Origin: Piliocolobus tephrosceles
Taxonomy: Eukaryota; Chordata; Mammalia; Primates; Cercopithecidae
Direction of reading: 5' to 3'
Assembly: GCF_002776525.5 (NCBI RefSeq)
Contig: NC_045436.1
Location: 53,070,480-53,134,479 of the forward strand
Length of the DNA: 64,000 bases
Of the stretch, positions 47,515 through 60,099 are shown one piece after another (positions within the stretch are counted from its first letter, which is position 1; each line of letters begins with the position of its first letter). The translations under genes were made by a program, and so were the position numbers. Below the pieces are notes generated by a model that saw only the letters and a list, made by a program, of their open reading frames with translations, did not search any database and had not been told where the DNA came from.

Positions 47515-47569
47515 TTGGTGTGTCTTCCCCAGCTGGGAGCAGCAGGAGTGGATAGAGTCAACATTTTCC
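47515..47569 (-). mobile_element. Isolated 55-bp copy of L1 5'UTR unit
   Basis: tcttccccagctgggagcag and gtggatagagtcaacatttt match the start of the second 140-bp 5'UTR unit at 44321-44377, in the same orientation, with a handful of mismatches. Nothing else of L1 surrounds it. Confidence 0.85.
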
Positions 47570-47800
47570 TATTAGCAAATGAATGCCCATATTATTTGAT
47601 TTTTTTTTTTTTTTTGGCTTTTTACCTTATACATAGCTTGAAATAAAAATCTGAAGACATTTCAAACCAGTTTATTCTTTTGTTGGTGAATTTTGGGGAA
47701 AATTTGGTTTTTAACTTTCTTAGAGATTAGAACATCCAGTTAAGATTTCATCCACAGGCATCAGTCCTTTAAAAAATTTAATTGTAGAGTACAATTGGTA

Positions 47801-48138
47801 CTGCATGACAGCGTTTTGATCACATAAGGTTATAATGGAGTGGAAAATTCCTATCCCTGAATGACATTGTAGTTGTCATAACATCATAGCACAACACATT
47901 ACCTTTTCTATGTTTAAATAGTTAACACACAATACTTACCATTACACTACAATAGCCTACAGTATTTAGTATGATAATGATTGTACAGTTTTGAGGCCTA
48001 GAAGCAATAGGCTGTACTAAATAGCCTATGTGTGTAGTGGGTTTGTGTAAGTATGCCCTGTAATGTTCATGCAACAATAAAATTGCCAAAAGATAAATTT
48101 TTCTGAATTTATTCCACTTGTTAAGTGATGTGTGGCTG
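47801..48138. mobile_element. MER2-like DNA transposon (Tigger-type MITE)
   Basis: A 338-bp element flanked by TA on both sides (47799-47800 and 48139-48140), the target duplication of Tc1/mariner-type elements. Internal words cataaggttataatggagtg, gtagttgtcataacatcata, cctagaagcaataggctgta and ttgttaagtgatgtgtggct follow the MER2 order (consensus with gttaagcgacgcatgactg at one end). Length is close to the usual 345 bp. Terminal repeats are eroded. No transposase; it was moved in trans. The minus frame 47922-48149 is inside it. Confidence 0.85.
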
Positions 48139-49744
48139 TAATGAGTCATGCCTTTTATCTTTGAGATGTTATAAATTTTTACATCTCAGATATAACTATC
48201 AATTCAATATTCTAGCTTCCAAATCCAAATTTGTAAGAATCCTTATTATTTTAAAATAAGGAATTCTGCTACCTCACAGAAGTAGTTAAGCTAGAATGAA
48301 CCACTGTGGCTGCTGGGAGTTGTTTTGTTTTGTTTTGGGAAAAAAAAGGCAGAAGTATCAAACTTAGTTGTGATATTAAAATTAAAAGAAAAATGGTCAG
48401 TGTGGCAGAAACACGAGAGTTAAGAAATTCTGGGGTCTGAGGTTAGTTACATGTCAAAAAGACTTACAATTTCAGTTTAGTGACATGCATCTTCCTTGAC
48501 CTCTTTGACCAACTATACAGCCTAAGCCCACATGACATAGAAAATAGAAAATAGAGACTAGACTTCATTCATCTCTCTCTTAAAATCACATTTGTTTTCT
48601 CCTGATTTCTTTTCATCTGTCCTAAACACAGATGTCTGATCTGCCTTACTCAATGCATATATAGCAAAGAATAGATGTCAATTAAAGTATTAGTAAAAAC
48701 TAATGAAGAAATTCTGTCATCTATAGGCTTATCTAAAGTTTGTTTCTTTTTAATCATGTATATTTTTCTGGAATAACTAAGCCTAATTCTTGCCCATGAT
48801 CATGTCTAGAGTTTTTAGAAATCACTGCAGCCAGATTCTTACTGGCCTGATTTTCTGTTATCCATTTCAGTGATGTAGTACTTTTTTGGCAACATTTTAA
48901 TTTCAGGATTTTTAAATAAGCATTAATGGAAGAGAAAAAGAGAGTGTGTTTGAACAATAAAAATTATGGTGACTAATATTAAATATTAACAAATAACATA
49001 ATTTCATTGAGTGTTATATTTAAAGTATAGTTTTCTCTTTGGTTTTAATTTTCATAGCAATGATATGTATAAAGTATAATGATGAGACTGATAGGAACAA
49101 ATTGTGGCATTTTAGGATCAATAGCTCACTTTTAAAGGTAATTAATTTGGTTACTTTGTCTACTCTAAAACTTAACTTTTGAAAATAATAAATGAAATGA
49201 GTGTATATAAATGAGTGTAAATGAGTGTGAATATAGCATTTGTCTTATACCTGAAACTCAGGTATGTTTGCTATATATACTTTATAGCAGTGGTTTTCAT
49301 AGTGTTTCCTAAAGCCTCTTGGATTCCTGAAATTATTTTGTGGCTCTGATGCCAAATCTATTATTTTTACTGCAATATCATGATATTATTTGCCTCTTAA
49401 AATTTCATTCTCTCACAACTGTATATTTTCAGATGCTACATGATATGTTACATCATAATACGTTGAAAAGAAAAATCAGAGAAGCAAATCTGGCTCACTT
49501 CTCCTAATGCAGACATTAAGAAAATTTGCAAAAATATAAACCAATGTTGCTTTTTAACTTTTTATTGTCTATGATATTATAGTTATTTTTATTAACTTGC
49601 TATTTTTATATTAGTGTTGTCTTTAATAGATTAATAAACACATAATTATAAATTTTTAGTTTTAATTTCTGGCATAGTAAATATAAGCCATGTAAGCAAA
49701 AGCTCCTTCATGCAGCAAAAACAATTGTTAAGTAGGGATTTTAT
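48139..49744. other. AT-rich intergenic DNA, nothing recognised
   Basis: No gene or repeat family seen. The minus frame 48754-48957 has no recognisable content. A short tandem of 'aatgagtgt'-like units lies at about 49197-49230. Confidence 0.5.
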
Positions 49745-49966
49745 AACAATAAATGCCTACATGAAGATAAAAGATAAATGTAAACATAAACAATTCAAAT
49801 TTAAATACCAAGACACTAGGAAATGAAGCCCAAAGTCAAAAGAAATAATAAAATAATATTCAGAGCAGAAATACATAAAATAGAGACTGGAAAAAACAAT
49901 AGAAAAGATCAATGAAATTAAGAGTTGATTTTCTAAAAGATAAACAAAATTGACAAAACATCAGCT
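49745..49966 (+). mobile_element. Old L1 (sense), 5' part before the AT-rich block
   Basis: Degenerate ORF2 linker region in sense orientation: cagagcagaaatacataaaa, tagagactggaaaaaacaat, agaaaagatcaatgaaatta, ttctaaaagataaacaaaat. It lies upstream of the reverse transcriptase in an L1M-type ORF2. Its continuation resumes only at about 51640, with the intervening polymerase sequence missing. Confidence 0.85.
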
Positions 49967-50318
49967 AGAATAATATATATAGTTAAAATATATATATAAA
50001 TTTAAAATAATATATGTAACCTCTCATATAAATATATACAATTACATATAAAAATTATATATAATTTATATAATACAAATTATATAATTAGATATATTAC
50101 ATATATTTATATATAATATATAAATTATGTACTGTATAATTATATAAATAAATTATATATAAATATGTTAATGATATATAAATATAAATATATAATTTAT
50201 ATATAATATATTTATATAAATTATACATGATTATTTATATATAATTTTATATAAGAGAGGTTATATATTATTTTAAATATATATATTCTAGGTGATGTTC
50301 TGTCAATTTTATCTTTTA
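49934..50318. repeat. AT-rich imperfect palindrome
   Basis: Left arm 49934-50030 and right arm 50250-50318 are reverse complements: aaaagataaacaaaattgac and tgtcaattttatctttta at the outer ends, and ctctcatata and tataagagag at the inner ends. The left arm has about 28 bp of extra TA-rich sequence. The spacer (about 219 bp) is almost pure A/T and itself foldback-prone. The right arm repeats a piece of L1 ORF2 in inverted form. It is reminiscent of palindromic AT-rich repeats. Confidence 0.88.
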
Positions 50319-50334
50319 TATATTTATATATAAT

Positions 50335-50995
50335 TCATATATACATATATAAATTTTATATAATTTATATATAAATTTTATATAATTTATATATAAATTT
50401 TATATAATTTATANNNNNNNNNNNNNNNNNNNNNNNNNNNNNNNNNNNNNNNNNNNNNNNNNNNNNNNNNNNNNNNNNNNNNNNNNNNNNNNNNNNNNNN
50501 NNNNNNNNNNNNNNNNNNNNNNNNNNNNNNNNNNNNNNNNNNNNNNNNNNNNNNNNNNNNNNNNNNNNNNNNNNNNNNNNNNNNNNNNNNNNNNNNNNNN
50601 NNNNNNNNNNNNNNNNNNNNNNNNNNNNNNNNNNNNNNNNNNNNNNNNNNNNNNNNNNNNNNNNNNNNNNNNNNNNNNNNNNNNNNNNNNNNNNNNNNNN
50701 NNNNNNNNNNNNNNNNNNNNNNNNNNNNNNNNNNNNNNNNNNNNNNNNNNNNNNNNNNNNNNNNNNNNNNNNNNNNNNNNNNNNNNNNNNNNNNNNNNNN
50801 NNNNNNNNNNNNNATATATAAATTTTATATAATTTATATATAAATTTTATATAATTTATATATAAATTTTATATAATTTATATATAAATTTTATATAATT
50901 TATATATAAATTTTATATAATTTATATATAAATTTTATATAATTTATATATAAATTTTATATAATTTATATATAAATTTTATATAATTTATATAT
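50335..50995. repeat. 22-bp A/T-only tandem array containing the gap
   Basis: Regular 22-bp units built around aaattttatataattt, about 3 copies before the N run and about 8 after it, nearly identical to one another. Units consist only of A and T and are close to self-complementary. Array length is unknown because of the gap. Confidence 0.93.
50414..50813. other. Assembly gap (400 N)
   Basis: 400 consecutive N inside the 22-bp array. The identical phase-less repeats on both sides explain the failure to assemble; the true length may differ. Confidence 0.99.
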
Positions 50996-51530
50996 AATGC
51001 ATATAAATTATAAATTATATAAAAATTATATTACATATGATATATAAATTATATATACATAAATATATATATAAATCTATACTATACATAGTGTACATAT
51101 ACTATATTATATATTTAGATACATGACAATTTTATATATGTGTGTATATATACTCATATATGTATATATAAACACACATGTCTCTGTGTACATATTTTAC
51201 ATATATTTATATCATATATATCATATATATCAAATATATATGGTGGAATCTTTAGGAATTTATATATATTTAAATAAATATATGCATTGAATATATATAT
51301 ATTTAAATCTTGGAATTTAAAGTTGAACAGTTTCACATTCATTAAATATATTTGTATATATATGTTTATTTTTCACATTCATAATATATATGATGATATG
51401 AAATATACAATTCAACTATGAATAAAAAATTAAGTCCCAATTTAGGAGTTCATATATATGTATATATTTATGTCATATGTGTTTATATATACTTACATAT
51501 GTATCTATAAACACACATATATATATATTT
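50996..51530. repeat. TA-rich low-complexity DNA
   Basis: Mixed TATA, CATATA and TGTATA runs with a few unique bases; no tandem period is held for long. Frames here (51154-51342, start of 51458-51754) are composed of tyrosine and isoleucine codons typical of such DNA. Confidence 0.85.
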
Positions 51531-51637
51531 CAGCTACTCAAGAGGCAAGGCCAAGGCAGAAGGATCACTTGAGACCAGGGACCCCATGTCAGCCTGAGGA
51601 ACAGAGGTCTTATTTCAAAAACAAAACAAAACAAAAA
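51531..51637 (+). mobile_element. Degenerate Alu right-arm fragment
   Basis: cagctactcaagaggcaagg, aggcagaaggatcacttgag, then a shortened segment and cttatttcaaaaacaaaac with a (CAAAA)n tail. About 107 bp, with the Alu 5' part absent. Confidence 0.75.
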
Positions 51638-53650
51638 CCACCCCCAAATCTATTAGAATTAATAAACAAATTCAGTAAAGTTGCAGGATACAAAATCAAT
51701 ACACAAAAATTAGAAATGAATTTATACACTAACAATGAACTAGCCAAGAAATAATCAAGAAAACATCACATTTAAAGTAGCATCAAAATATAATACTTGG
51801 AAATGAATTTAATCAGGAAGTTAAAAGATTTGCACACTGAAATCTGTAAAATATTGATAAAATAAATTGAAGAGAACAAAATAAATAAAAGGTACTCTGT
51901 GTCAATATCCTGGAAGAATTAATATTTTAAACATATCAATACTACCCAAAGTGATCTTTAGAATCATTGTGATACCTATGTAAATTCCAAGGCCATTTTT
52001 ACATAAGTAAAGAAAACATCTGAAAATTCATATGTAATCACAAAAGACTCCTAATAGGCAAAACTTTATTGGGCAAGAAGAATAAAGCTGGAGATACCAC
52101 ACTACCCAATTTCAAAATATATTACAAAGCTATAGTAACCAAAACAGCAAGGTGCTGGGAAAAAAAAAAAACACAAAAAACAAAAAAGAAAAAACAACAG
52201 CAACAAAAAAACACACACATATTGAATCAGAATAGAGGATCCAGAAATAAATCCATACTTGATCTTTGACAGTGGTGTCTGGTATACATAATGGGAAAAA
52301 GACTCTTTAATGATGCTTTTGGGAAAGCCAGATACACAAATCCAAAATAATAAAATTGAAACCTCATCTCACACCATAAACAAGAATCAACTCAAAATAA
52401 ATTAATAAATTAAGCAAAGACCTGAAAGTATACGAGTGCTGGAAGAAAATATAGCAAAAAGATTTCTTGATATTGGTCTGATCAATGATTTTTTTGAATA
52501 AAATCCCAAAAGCACAGGTAACAAAAGCAAAAATAAAACTGCATCAAACTAAAGAGCTCCTGCATAACAAAGAAAACAATGAACCCAGTGTAGAGACAAC
52601 CTATGGAATGGGAAAAATAACCCACATATCTGGTAAGTTCATATCCAAAATACACAGGAAACTTAAACATCTCAATAGCAATAAAACAAATCAACTGAAA
52701 AATTAGCAAATGACCTGAATAGATATTTCTACAAGGAAGAAATATAGATGATCACCAGGCATATGAAAGAATGGTTAACATCAGTATTCATCAGGAAAAT
52801 GAAAATTAAAACCACAATAGATATCACCTTGTGCCTATTAGAATGGCCATCACTAAAAAGGTAAAAGATAGCAAGCCTTGATGAGGACGTGGAGAAAAAG
52901 GAACACTTATACTCTGTTGGGAGGAGTGTAAATTAGTACAGCCATTATGGAAAACAGTATGTTGATTTCTAATAAAAGTAAAAGTAGAACTACTATATGA
53001 CCAGCAATTCTGCTACTAGGCATCTATACAAAAGAAAGGAAGTCAATGTGTCAAAGAACTATTCTTCACTCTCAGCATTATTCACAATAGACAATACATA
53101 GAAACAACTTTAAGTGTCCATTGATAGATGAATTGTAAAGAAAATGTTATACACACACAACACAATGGGATACTATTAAGCCTTAAAATAGAAGGAATTC
53201 CTGTCATTGGTGACACCTTTAATAACCTGCAGGACATTGTAGTAAGTGAAATAAACCAGGCACAGAAAGACAAAAACCACAAGATCTCACACAAGATTTC
53301 ACTTTTATGTGGAATCTAAAAAAGTCTAACTTATGAATGCAGACAGTTGTAGAGTGGTTGCCTGAACCTGGTTGGGGGTAAGGGACAATAGGGAGATGTT
53401 GATGAAAGAACACAAACTTTAGTTAGACAATGAATATGCTCTGGAGGCCTATTGTATAGCATATGAGCTGTATTTAATAAGTACTCTATACTTGAAATTA
53501 CTAAGAGAATACATTACGAATATTCTCACCACGTACACCAAAATGGTAAACTACGTGATTGATTTTGGTAATTATTTCACAATGTATAGGTATCTCAAAA
53601 TATTACATTGCACACTTTAAATACATTCAGTTTTGTTTGTAAAGTTGGAA
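51638..53650 (+). mobile_element. Old L1 (L1M type, sense), 3' part
   Basis: Sense L1 from mid-ORF2 to the 3'UTR: aattcagtaaagttgcagga (RT/thumb region), agctggagataccacactac, agatgatcaccaggcatatg, ttgggaggagtgtaaattag, the C-terminal tacaaaagaaaggaagtcaa region, then the 3'UTR to about 53650. A low-complexity (A-rich) insert lies at 52157-52220. It is the continuation of 49745-49966, with roughly 1 kb of ORF2 replaced by the AT-rich block. All frames are broken. Confidence 0.92.
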
Positions 53651-54217
53651 AAATATAATTCTAACACACACACACAGAAAGAGAGGAAAAACGTTCATTG
53701 GTACCCTTAATGATTTTTAGGAAAGAAAAATGTCTGAGACCAAAATGTTTCAAACAAGCTAATCTAAAAGCCAGTCGAATAGATGAGTGTTTTAGGAGTT
53801 TTGTTTTAATGCTGACTAATGATAAAGAATAATAACAACAGTCTTTTCTTAATTGTTCATGTATTATTAAAATGATTATTTCTTCTATCATTGAATTTTT
53901 CTTTTAAATAATAATTTCTTAGTAAGAAATACCCATTTTACAACTTTTACATAAAACCTGACTTCAGTTATACGTAAAAGTTCACAAATATTTTTTCCTG
54001 GAATTTAATTTAATTGGGAATCACATGGACTGTTACCTCAAGGACTTAAGATCTGCTGTGATGTTATAATAAATAAGTATACTTGTGGAAAATGTCTTAA
54101 TCTGTTTCCACAGCACCTGTATTTATCATGAACAAGGGAATTCAGTTTTCCTTGTCATATCAGTATTCCCACTGTTTCTTGTTTTTTTTTTTTTTTTCAT
54201 TTTTAACCAGCAAAAAA
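53651..54217. other. AT-rich intergenic DNA, nothing recognised
   Basis: No gene or repeat family; a short (CA)n lies at 53665-53676 and a T17 run at about 54182-54197. Confidence 0.5.
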
Positions 54218-54222
54218 TGGCT

Positions 54223-54255
<33 letters not shown>

Positions 54256-54548
54256 ATGGAGTCTCACTCTGTCACCCAGACTAGAGTGCAGTGGTGCAAT
54301 CTTGATCCCTGTAACCTCTGCCTTCCAGGTTCAAGCAATTCTGCCTCAGCCTCCAGAGTACCTGGGATTACAGGCACGCACCACCATGCCGGCTAATTTT
54401 TTGTATTTTTAGTGGAGACAGAGTTTCACCATGTTGGCCAGTCTAGTCTAGTCTCAAATTCCTGATCTCAAGTGATCCACCCGCCTCAGCCTCCCAAAAT
54501 GCTAGGATTACAGGTGTGAGCCACCATGCCTGGTTGGCTTTAATTTTT
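54218..54548 (-). mobile_element. Alu with long T tract and 14-bp target duplications
   Basis: Antisense Alu: T-run (about 25), gagatggagtctcactctgt, through to gagccaccatgcctggtt. Target duplications tggctttaattttt lie at 54218-54231 and 54535-54548, identical. A small duplication (tctagtctag) sits in the left arm at about 54441-54452. The long intact T tract suggests a fairly recent insertion. Confidence 0.96.
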
Positions 54549-55201
54549 AAAAGGTATTACTGTTTAGAAGTAAATTTAAATATATTACATGACATTAAAT
54601 GCAGAAAAAAAGACTCAATATTCTGGTTGTGTAAATTTTGCTGCTCACACATATGCTATAAATGGCATGTTACCAGGATCTTGAACTTCCTTATTGTGAG
54701 CCTGATTAAAAATAATTGAAAGTCATTAAATAAACAATTTATTCTTCTGACAGTCACCTACAAAATTTCACTTTTTACTAGACATTTAAAATCAAAATAA
54801 TATGCAATTCAAGTATAGTTTGTTATTTAAAAAATAGCACTTTTGTCTTTTGCATTAATAATGTTAATTAAAAGTCTGTAATCTTTTAAGATGTTTAAGA
54901 TTTACAAAGTTTAATAAAATGAATAAAAGACAATTGCAAATATGACTAAGTAGCAACAACAGCAGTAGGTTAGATATCTGACATTGGTAAGTAATGCATA
55001 CATTTTTGTTTTGTGACATGCACCACCATTCTGGGAACTCAAGAAATAATGAAATACAACTGGGATAAAAACATAAAAATTGCATTTATAAGACTAGTTC
55101 ATTTGCTCACAATTTGATTTTGATTCCTATGATGTAGGACTGTTGCTTGAGATAAATAATGCTTATTGATAAATCGGAAAAAAAATTAATAAGTATTTAC
55201 T
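54549..55201. other. AT-rich intergenic DNA, nothing recognised
   Basis: No repeat or gene signal seen. Minus frame 54864-55085 has no recognisable family. Confidence 0.5.
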
Positions 55202-55508
55202 GGCCAGGTGCGGTGGCTTACGCCTGTAATCCCAGCACTTTGGGAGGCCGAGGCTGGCAGATCATGAGGTCAGGAGATGGAGACCAGCCTGACCAACATG
55301 GTGAAACTCCATCTCTGCTAAAAACACAAAAATTGATCGGGTGTGGTGGTGCATGCCTGCAATCCCAGCTACTCAGGAGGCTGAGGCAGGAGAATCTTTT
55401 GAACCCAGAAGGCAGATGTTGCAGTGAGCTGAGATCGTGTCCCTGCACTCCAGCCTGGGTGATGGAGCGAGATTCTGTCTCAAAAAAACAAATAAATGAA
55501 TAAATAAA
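55202..55508 (+). mobile_element. Alu, full length
   Basis: Sense Alu from ggccaggtgcggtggcttac to gagcgagattctgtctcaaa, with a tail of (AAAT) units. Carries 'atcatgaggtcaggagatgg', a mix of Y- and S-type positions. The 114-codon frame 55159-55503 and the minus frame 55218-55448 are Alu translations. Confidence 0.96.
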
Positions 55509-55939
55509 GATTAGCTAAATGTAAAGTATAATTAACATATCTTAAAGTTATAAATATATATTTTTATTTTTAATTTTTGTGGGTATATGTTAGGTGTATA
55601 TATTTATGGGGTACTTGAGATATTTTGATACAGGCATACAATGTAAAATAATCAGTCACAGAATATTGGCTACCCATCCCCTCAAGCATTTACCCTTTTG
55701 TTACAAACAATCCAATTATACTCCTACTTATTTTAAAATGTACAATTAAATTATTATAGACTGTAGCACCCCAGTTGTGCTACCAAATATTAAGTCTTAT
55801 TCATTCTTTCTAGCTACTTTTTTTGATAATCATTAAGTATTTCCACTCCCTACCTCCCCACTACCCATCCCAGTCTCAGGGAACCATCCATCCTTCTATT
55901 CTCTACCTCTCTACCTCTATGAGTTCAGTTGTTTTGATT

Positions 55940-58900
55940 TTTGATCCAACAAATAACTGAGAACATGTGATGATTGTCTTTCTGTGCCTGTCTTTATGTT
56001 ATTTCACTTAACATAATGATCTCCAGTTCCATCCATGTTGTTGCAAACAACTGGATTACATTCTTTTTTTATGGGTGAAGAGTATTCCATTATAAGTAAA
56101 TGCACCACATTTCCTCTATCCATTCATCTGTTGGTGGAAACAGGTTACTTCTGAATCTTGGATATTGTGAACAATGGTTTTCACAAACATGGGAGTGCAG
56201 ACACCTTTTCAATATACTGACTTCCTCTTTTTTGGCTATATACCCAGAGTGAGATTGCTGGATTTTATGTTAGTTATATTTTTAATTTTAGTTTTCTTTT
56301 TTTTTTTTTTTTTTTGAGAAACCTCCAAACTCTTCTCCATGGTGGCTGTACTAATTTACATTCCCACCAACAGTGTGCGAGAGTTGTTTTTCGTCCACAT
56401 CCTTGCCAGCATTTGCCATTGTCTGACTTTTGGATAAAAACCATCTTAACTGGGATGAAATGATATTTCCTTGTAGTTTCAATTTGCATTTCTCTGATAA
56501 ACATTGATATTGAGCACCTTTTAATATGCCTATTTGCCATCTGTATGTTTTCTTTTGATATATGTCTATTCAAATCTTTTGCCCGTTTTTAAATTGAATC
56601 ATTAGATTTGTCTTCCTATAGAGTTATTTGAGCTCCTTATATATTCGAGTTATAAATCTCTTGTCAGATGGGTAATTTGCAAATATTTTCCCCCATTCTG
56701 TGGGTTGTCTCTTTGTTAATTGTTTTCTTTGCTGTGCAGAAGCTTTTTAACTTGATATGATACCATTTGTACATTTTTGCTTTGGTTGCCAGTTCCTTTG
56801 CGATATTATTCAAAAAAATATTTGCTTAGAACAATGTCCTGGAGAGTTTCCCAATGTTTTTCTGTAGTGGTTACAAAGTTTGAGGCCTTAGATTTAAGTC
56901 TTTAATCCATTTTGATTTGACTTTTATATACAGAAATAGATAAGGGCCTAATTTCATTCTTCTGTGTATGGATATCCAAACCAGCACCATTTATTGAAGA
57001 CACGGCCTTTTCCCCAATGTATGTTCTTTGTAGCTTTGTCAAATATGAGTTCACTGTAAGTTTATAAATTTATTTCTGGGTTCCTTATTCTGTTGCACTG
57101 GTCTTTGTGTCTGCTTTTATGCCACTACCATGCTATTTTGGTTGCTATAGCTCTGTAGCATAATTTGGAGGCAGGTAACATGATTCCTACAGTTTTGTTC
57201 TTTTTGCTCAGGATAGCTTTGGCTATTGTAGATCTTTGCTGATTTCATATGTATTTTAGGATTTTTTTTTTTCTGTGAAGAATGTCTTTGATATTTTGAT
57301 ATCAATTGCATTTCATCTGTATATTGCTTTTGGTAGTATGTTTATTTTAACAATATTGATTATTCCAATCCAGGAACACGGAATATTTTTCCATTTCTTT
57401 ATTGCCTCTTCAGTTTCTCTCAGCAGCATTTTATAGTTTTAATTGTAGAGATCTTTCAATTCTTTGGTTAATTCAGTTCCTAGGTATTTAATTTTATTGG
57501 GGGTTATGGTAAGTGGGATTACTTTTTAAATTTCATTTTCAACTTCTTCCCGATCGGCATACAGAAATGCTACATTTTTAATGTTGATTTTATATCTTGG
57601 AATTTTACAGAATTAATCAGTTCTAATACATTTTTTTTTTTGTGGGGGGATGGAGTCTTTAGGTTTTTACAAATATAAGATCACATCTGCAAAGAAAGCT
57701 AATCACTTCCTTTCCAATTTGGATGCCCTTTATATCTTTCTACTCTGTGAAAGCTCCAGCCAGGATTATTAGCTCTGTGTTGAATAACAATGCTGAAAGT
57801 GGTCTTAAAGGAAAGGCTTTTAGTTTTTACTGATTCAGTATGATACTAGCTGTGAGTCTGTCACATATGGCTTTTATTACGTTGAGGTATATTCCTTCTA
57901 TCCCAAGTTTGTGAAGATTTTTCTCGAATTTTATTGAATGATTTTTCCACATCAGTGGAAATGATCATATGATTTTTATCTTTTATTCTATTGGTATGAT
58001 ACAGCACATTTATTTATTTGTATATGTTGAACTATCCTTACATTTCTGGAATATATCCAACTTGATCATATGGAATGAATTTAGTTCGCTAGTATTTTGT
58101 TAAGGGTTTTTGAGTTAACATTCGTCAGTGATATTGGCATCAATATTTGTCAGTGATCATTTCTTTATGTTTCATTGTCTGCTTTTGGTATCAGAGTATA
58201 GACATCTAGAGTGTGGAAGTAGTCCCTCCTCATATGTTCCTTAGAATAGTTTAAGTAGGATTGGTATTCATTCTTCTTGAAAGTTTTGGTAAAATGCAGC
58301 CATAAAGCCATTGGGTCCTGGACTTTTTTTTGGTAAGAGACTTTTTATTATGGCTTGGATCTTGTTACTTGTAATTTACCTATTCAGGTTTTGTATTTGT
58401 TCCTGATTACATCTTGGTAGGTTGTATATGTTTAAGAATGTATCCATTTCTTGTATATTTTCTAGTTTATTCGCATATGATTCTCTATAGTAGCCACTAA
58501 TGATTCTTTGGATTTCTCTGGCATCAGTTGTAATGTCTCTTTTTTAATCTCTGATTTTACTTATTTGGATCTTATCTCTCCTTTTTTGGTTATGCTGGCT
58601 AAAGTTTTGTAAGTTTTGATTATCTTCTCAAAAAACACAAATTTTTGTTTTATTTATCTTTTGTATTTTTTATTTTAAATTTATTTCTTTCTTCTCTGAT
58701 CCATATTATTTATTTTCTTCTCCTAACTTGGGGTTCAGTTTGCTCTTTCTTTGCTAGTTATTTAAGATGCATCATTATATCATTTAGTTGAAGTTTTTCT
58801 TCTTCTTTGATGTATAGACAGTTATAGCTAAAAAAATTTCCTCTCATTATTGCTTTCACTGTATTCTATAGGTTTCAGAATGTTGTGCTTCCATTATCAT

Positions 58901-59690
58901 TTGTTTGAAAAAAATTATTTTTTTCTTATTTTGACCCACTAATTCAAGAACATATTGTTTAATTTTCATGTGTTTGTATAGTTACCAAAATTCCTCTTGC
59001 TATTGATTTCTAGTTTTATTTCATTATTATCAAAGAAGATGCTTGCTATTATTTCGATCTTTTTGACTATTTTAAAACTTGTTTTGTGATATAACATATG
59101 GTCTATTCTTAAAAATGATCCACGTGTTCAGGGGAAGAATGTATATTCTGCTGCCCTTGGATAAATGTTGTGTAAATATCTATTAGGTGTATTTGTTTTA
59201 TAGTGCAGATTTTAACTCTAGTGTTTCTTTATTGATATTTCTGTCTGGAAGATCTGCCCAGTGTTGAAAGTGGGGTGTTGAAGTCTCTAGTTATTCTGTT
59301 GGGGTTTCTCTCTCTAGCTCTAATAATATATGTTTTATATATCTGGGCCCTCCAGTGTTGGGTACATATATATTTGTAATTATTATATATTATCTTCCTG
59401 AACTGACTCCTGTATCATTATATAATGACATTGTCTCTTCTTACAGTTTTTATCTTGAAATCTATCTTGTCTGATAAAAGTATATCTACTTCTGATTTTT
59501 TTTGGTTTCCATTGTTATAGAATATATTTTACCATTCCTTTATTTTCATTCTATGTATGTCGTTATAGATAAAGTGTGTTTCTTGTACAGTACAAATCGA
59601 TTGAGTCTTCGTATCTTTTGAATGCAGAATTTTGTCCATTTGCATCCAATGTCATTATTGGTAAGTTGGGACTTACTGCTGCGATTTTGT
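55940..59690 (-). pseudogene. L1 ORF2 remnant (old), broken throughout
   Basis: About 3.75 kb in antisense. The clearest piece is the frame 56274-56573, which holds the C-terminal cysteine-rich motif of ORF2 in recognisable form (DNGKCWQGCGRK, then HCWWECKLVQPPW, a CCHC-like cluster). The reverse transcriptase and endonuclease regions are recognisable at the DNA level but have no long open frames. Homopolymer runs, such as the T-run at 56289-56315, have expanded inside coding sequence. Not functional. Confidence 0.92.
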
Positions 59691-60099
59691 TATTTGTTTT
59701 CCAGTTGTTTTGTGATCTTCGCTTCTTTTTTTTTTTCTTCCTATCTCCATTTTATTGAAGGTGATTTCCTCTGATCATATGCTTTAATTTCTTGCTTTAT
59801 ATTTTTTGTGTATCTGTTGTATGTTTTTAAATTTGAGGTTACCATGAGGCTTCCACACACTATCTTATAACCTATTATTTAAAACTGATGACAACTCTAA
59901 TTGCATTTACAAGCAAACACGCAAAAATAGAACAATAAAAACTCTTCCCTTTAACTTTATCCTTCTAGTACTTAACTTTTTGTTGCTTCTCTTTATTACT
60001 TATTGTACTATGTCTCGAAAAGTTGTAGCTATTATATTTGATTGGTTCATCATTTAGTCTTTCTACTTAGAACAAGAGTATTTTAAACAACACCATTAA

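Noticed and set aside
49981..51530. CRISPR-like regular repetition
   Set aside because: The repeats are contiguous 22-bp A/T-only units without spacers in eukaryotic DNA, so they form a minisatellite.
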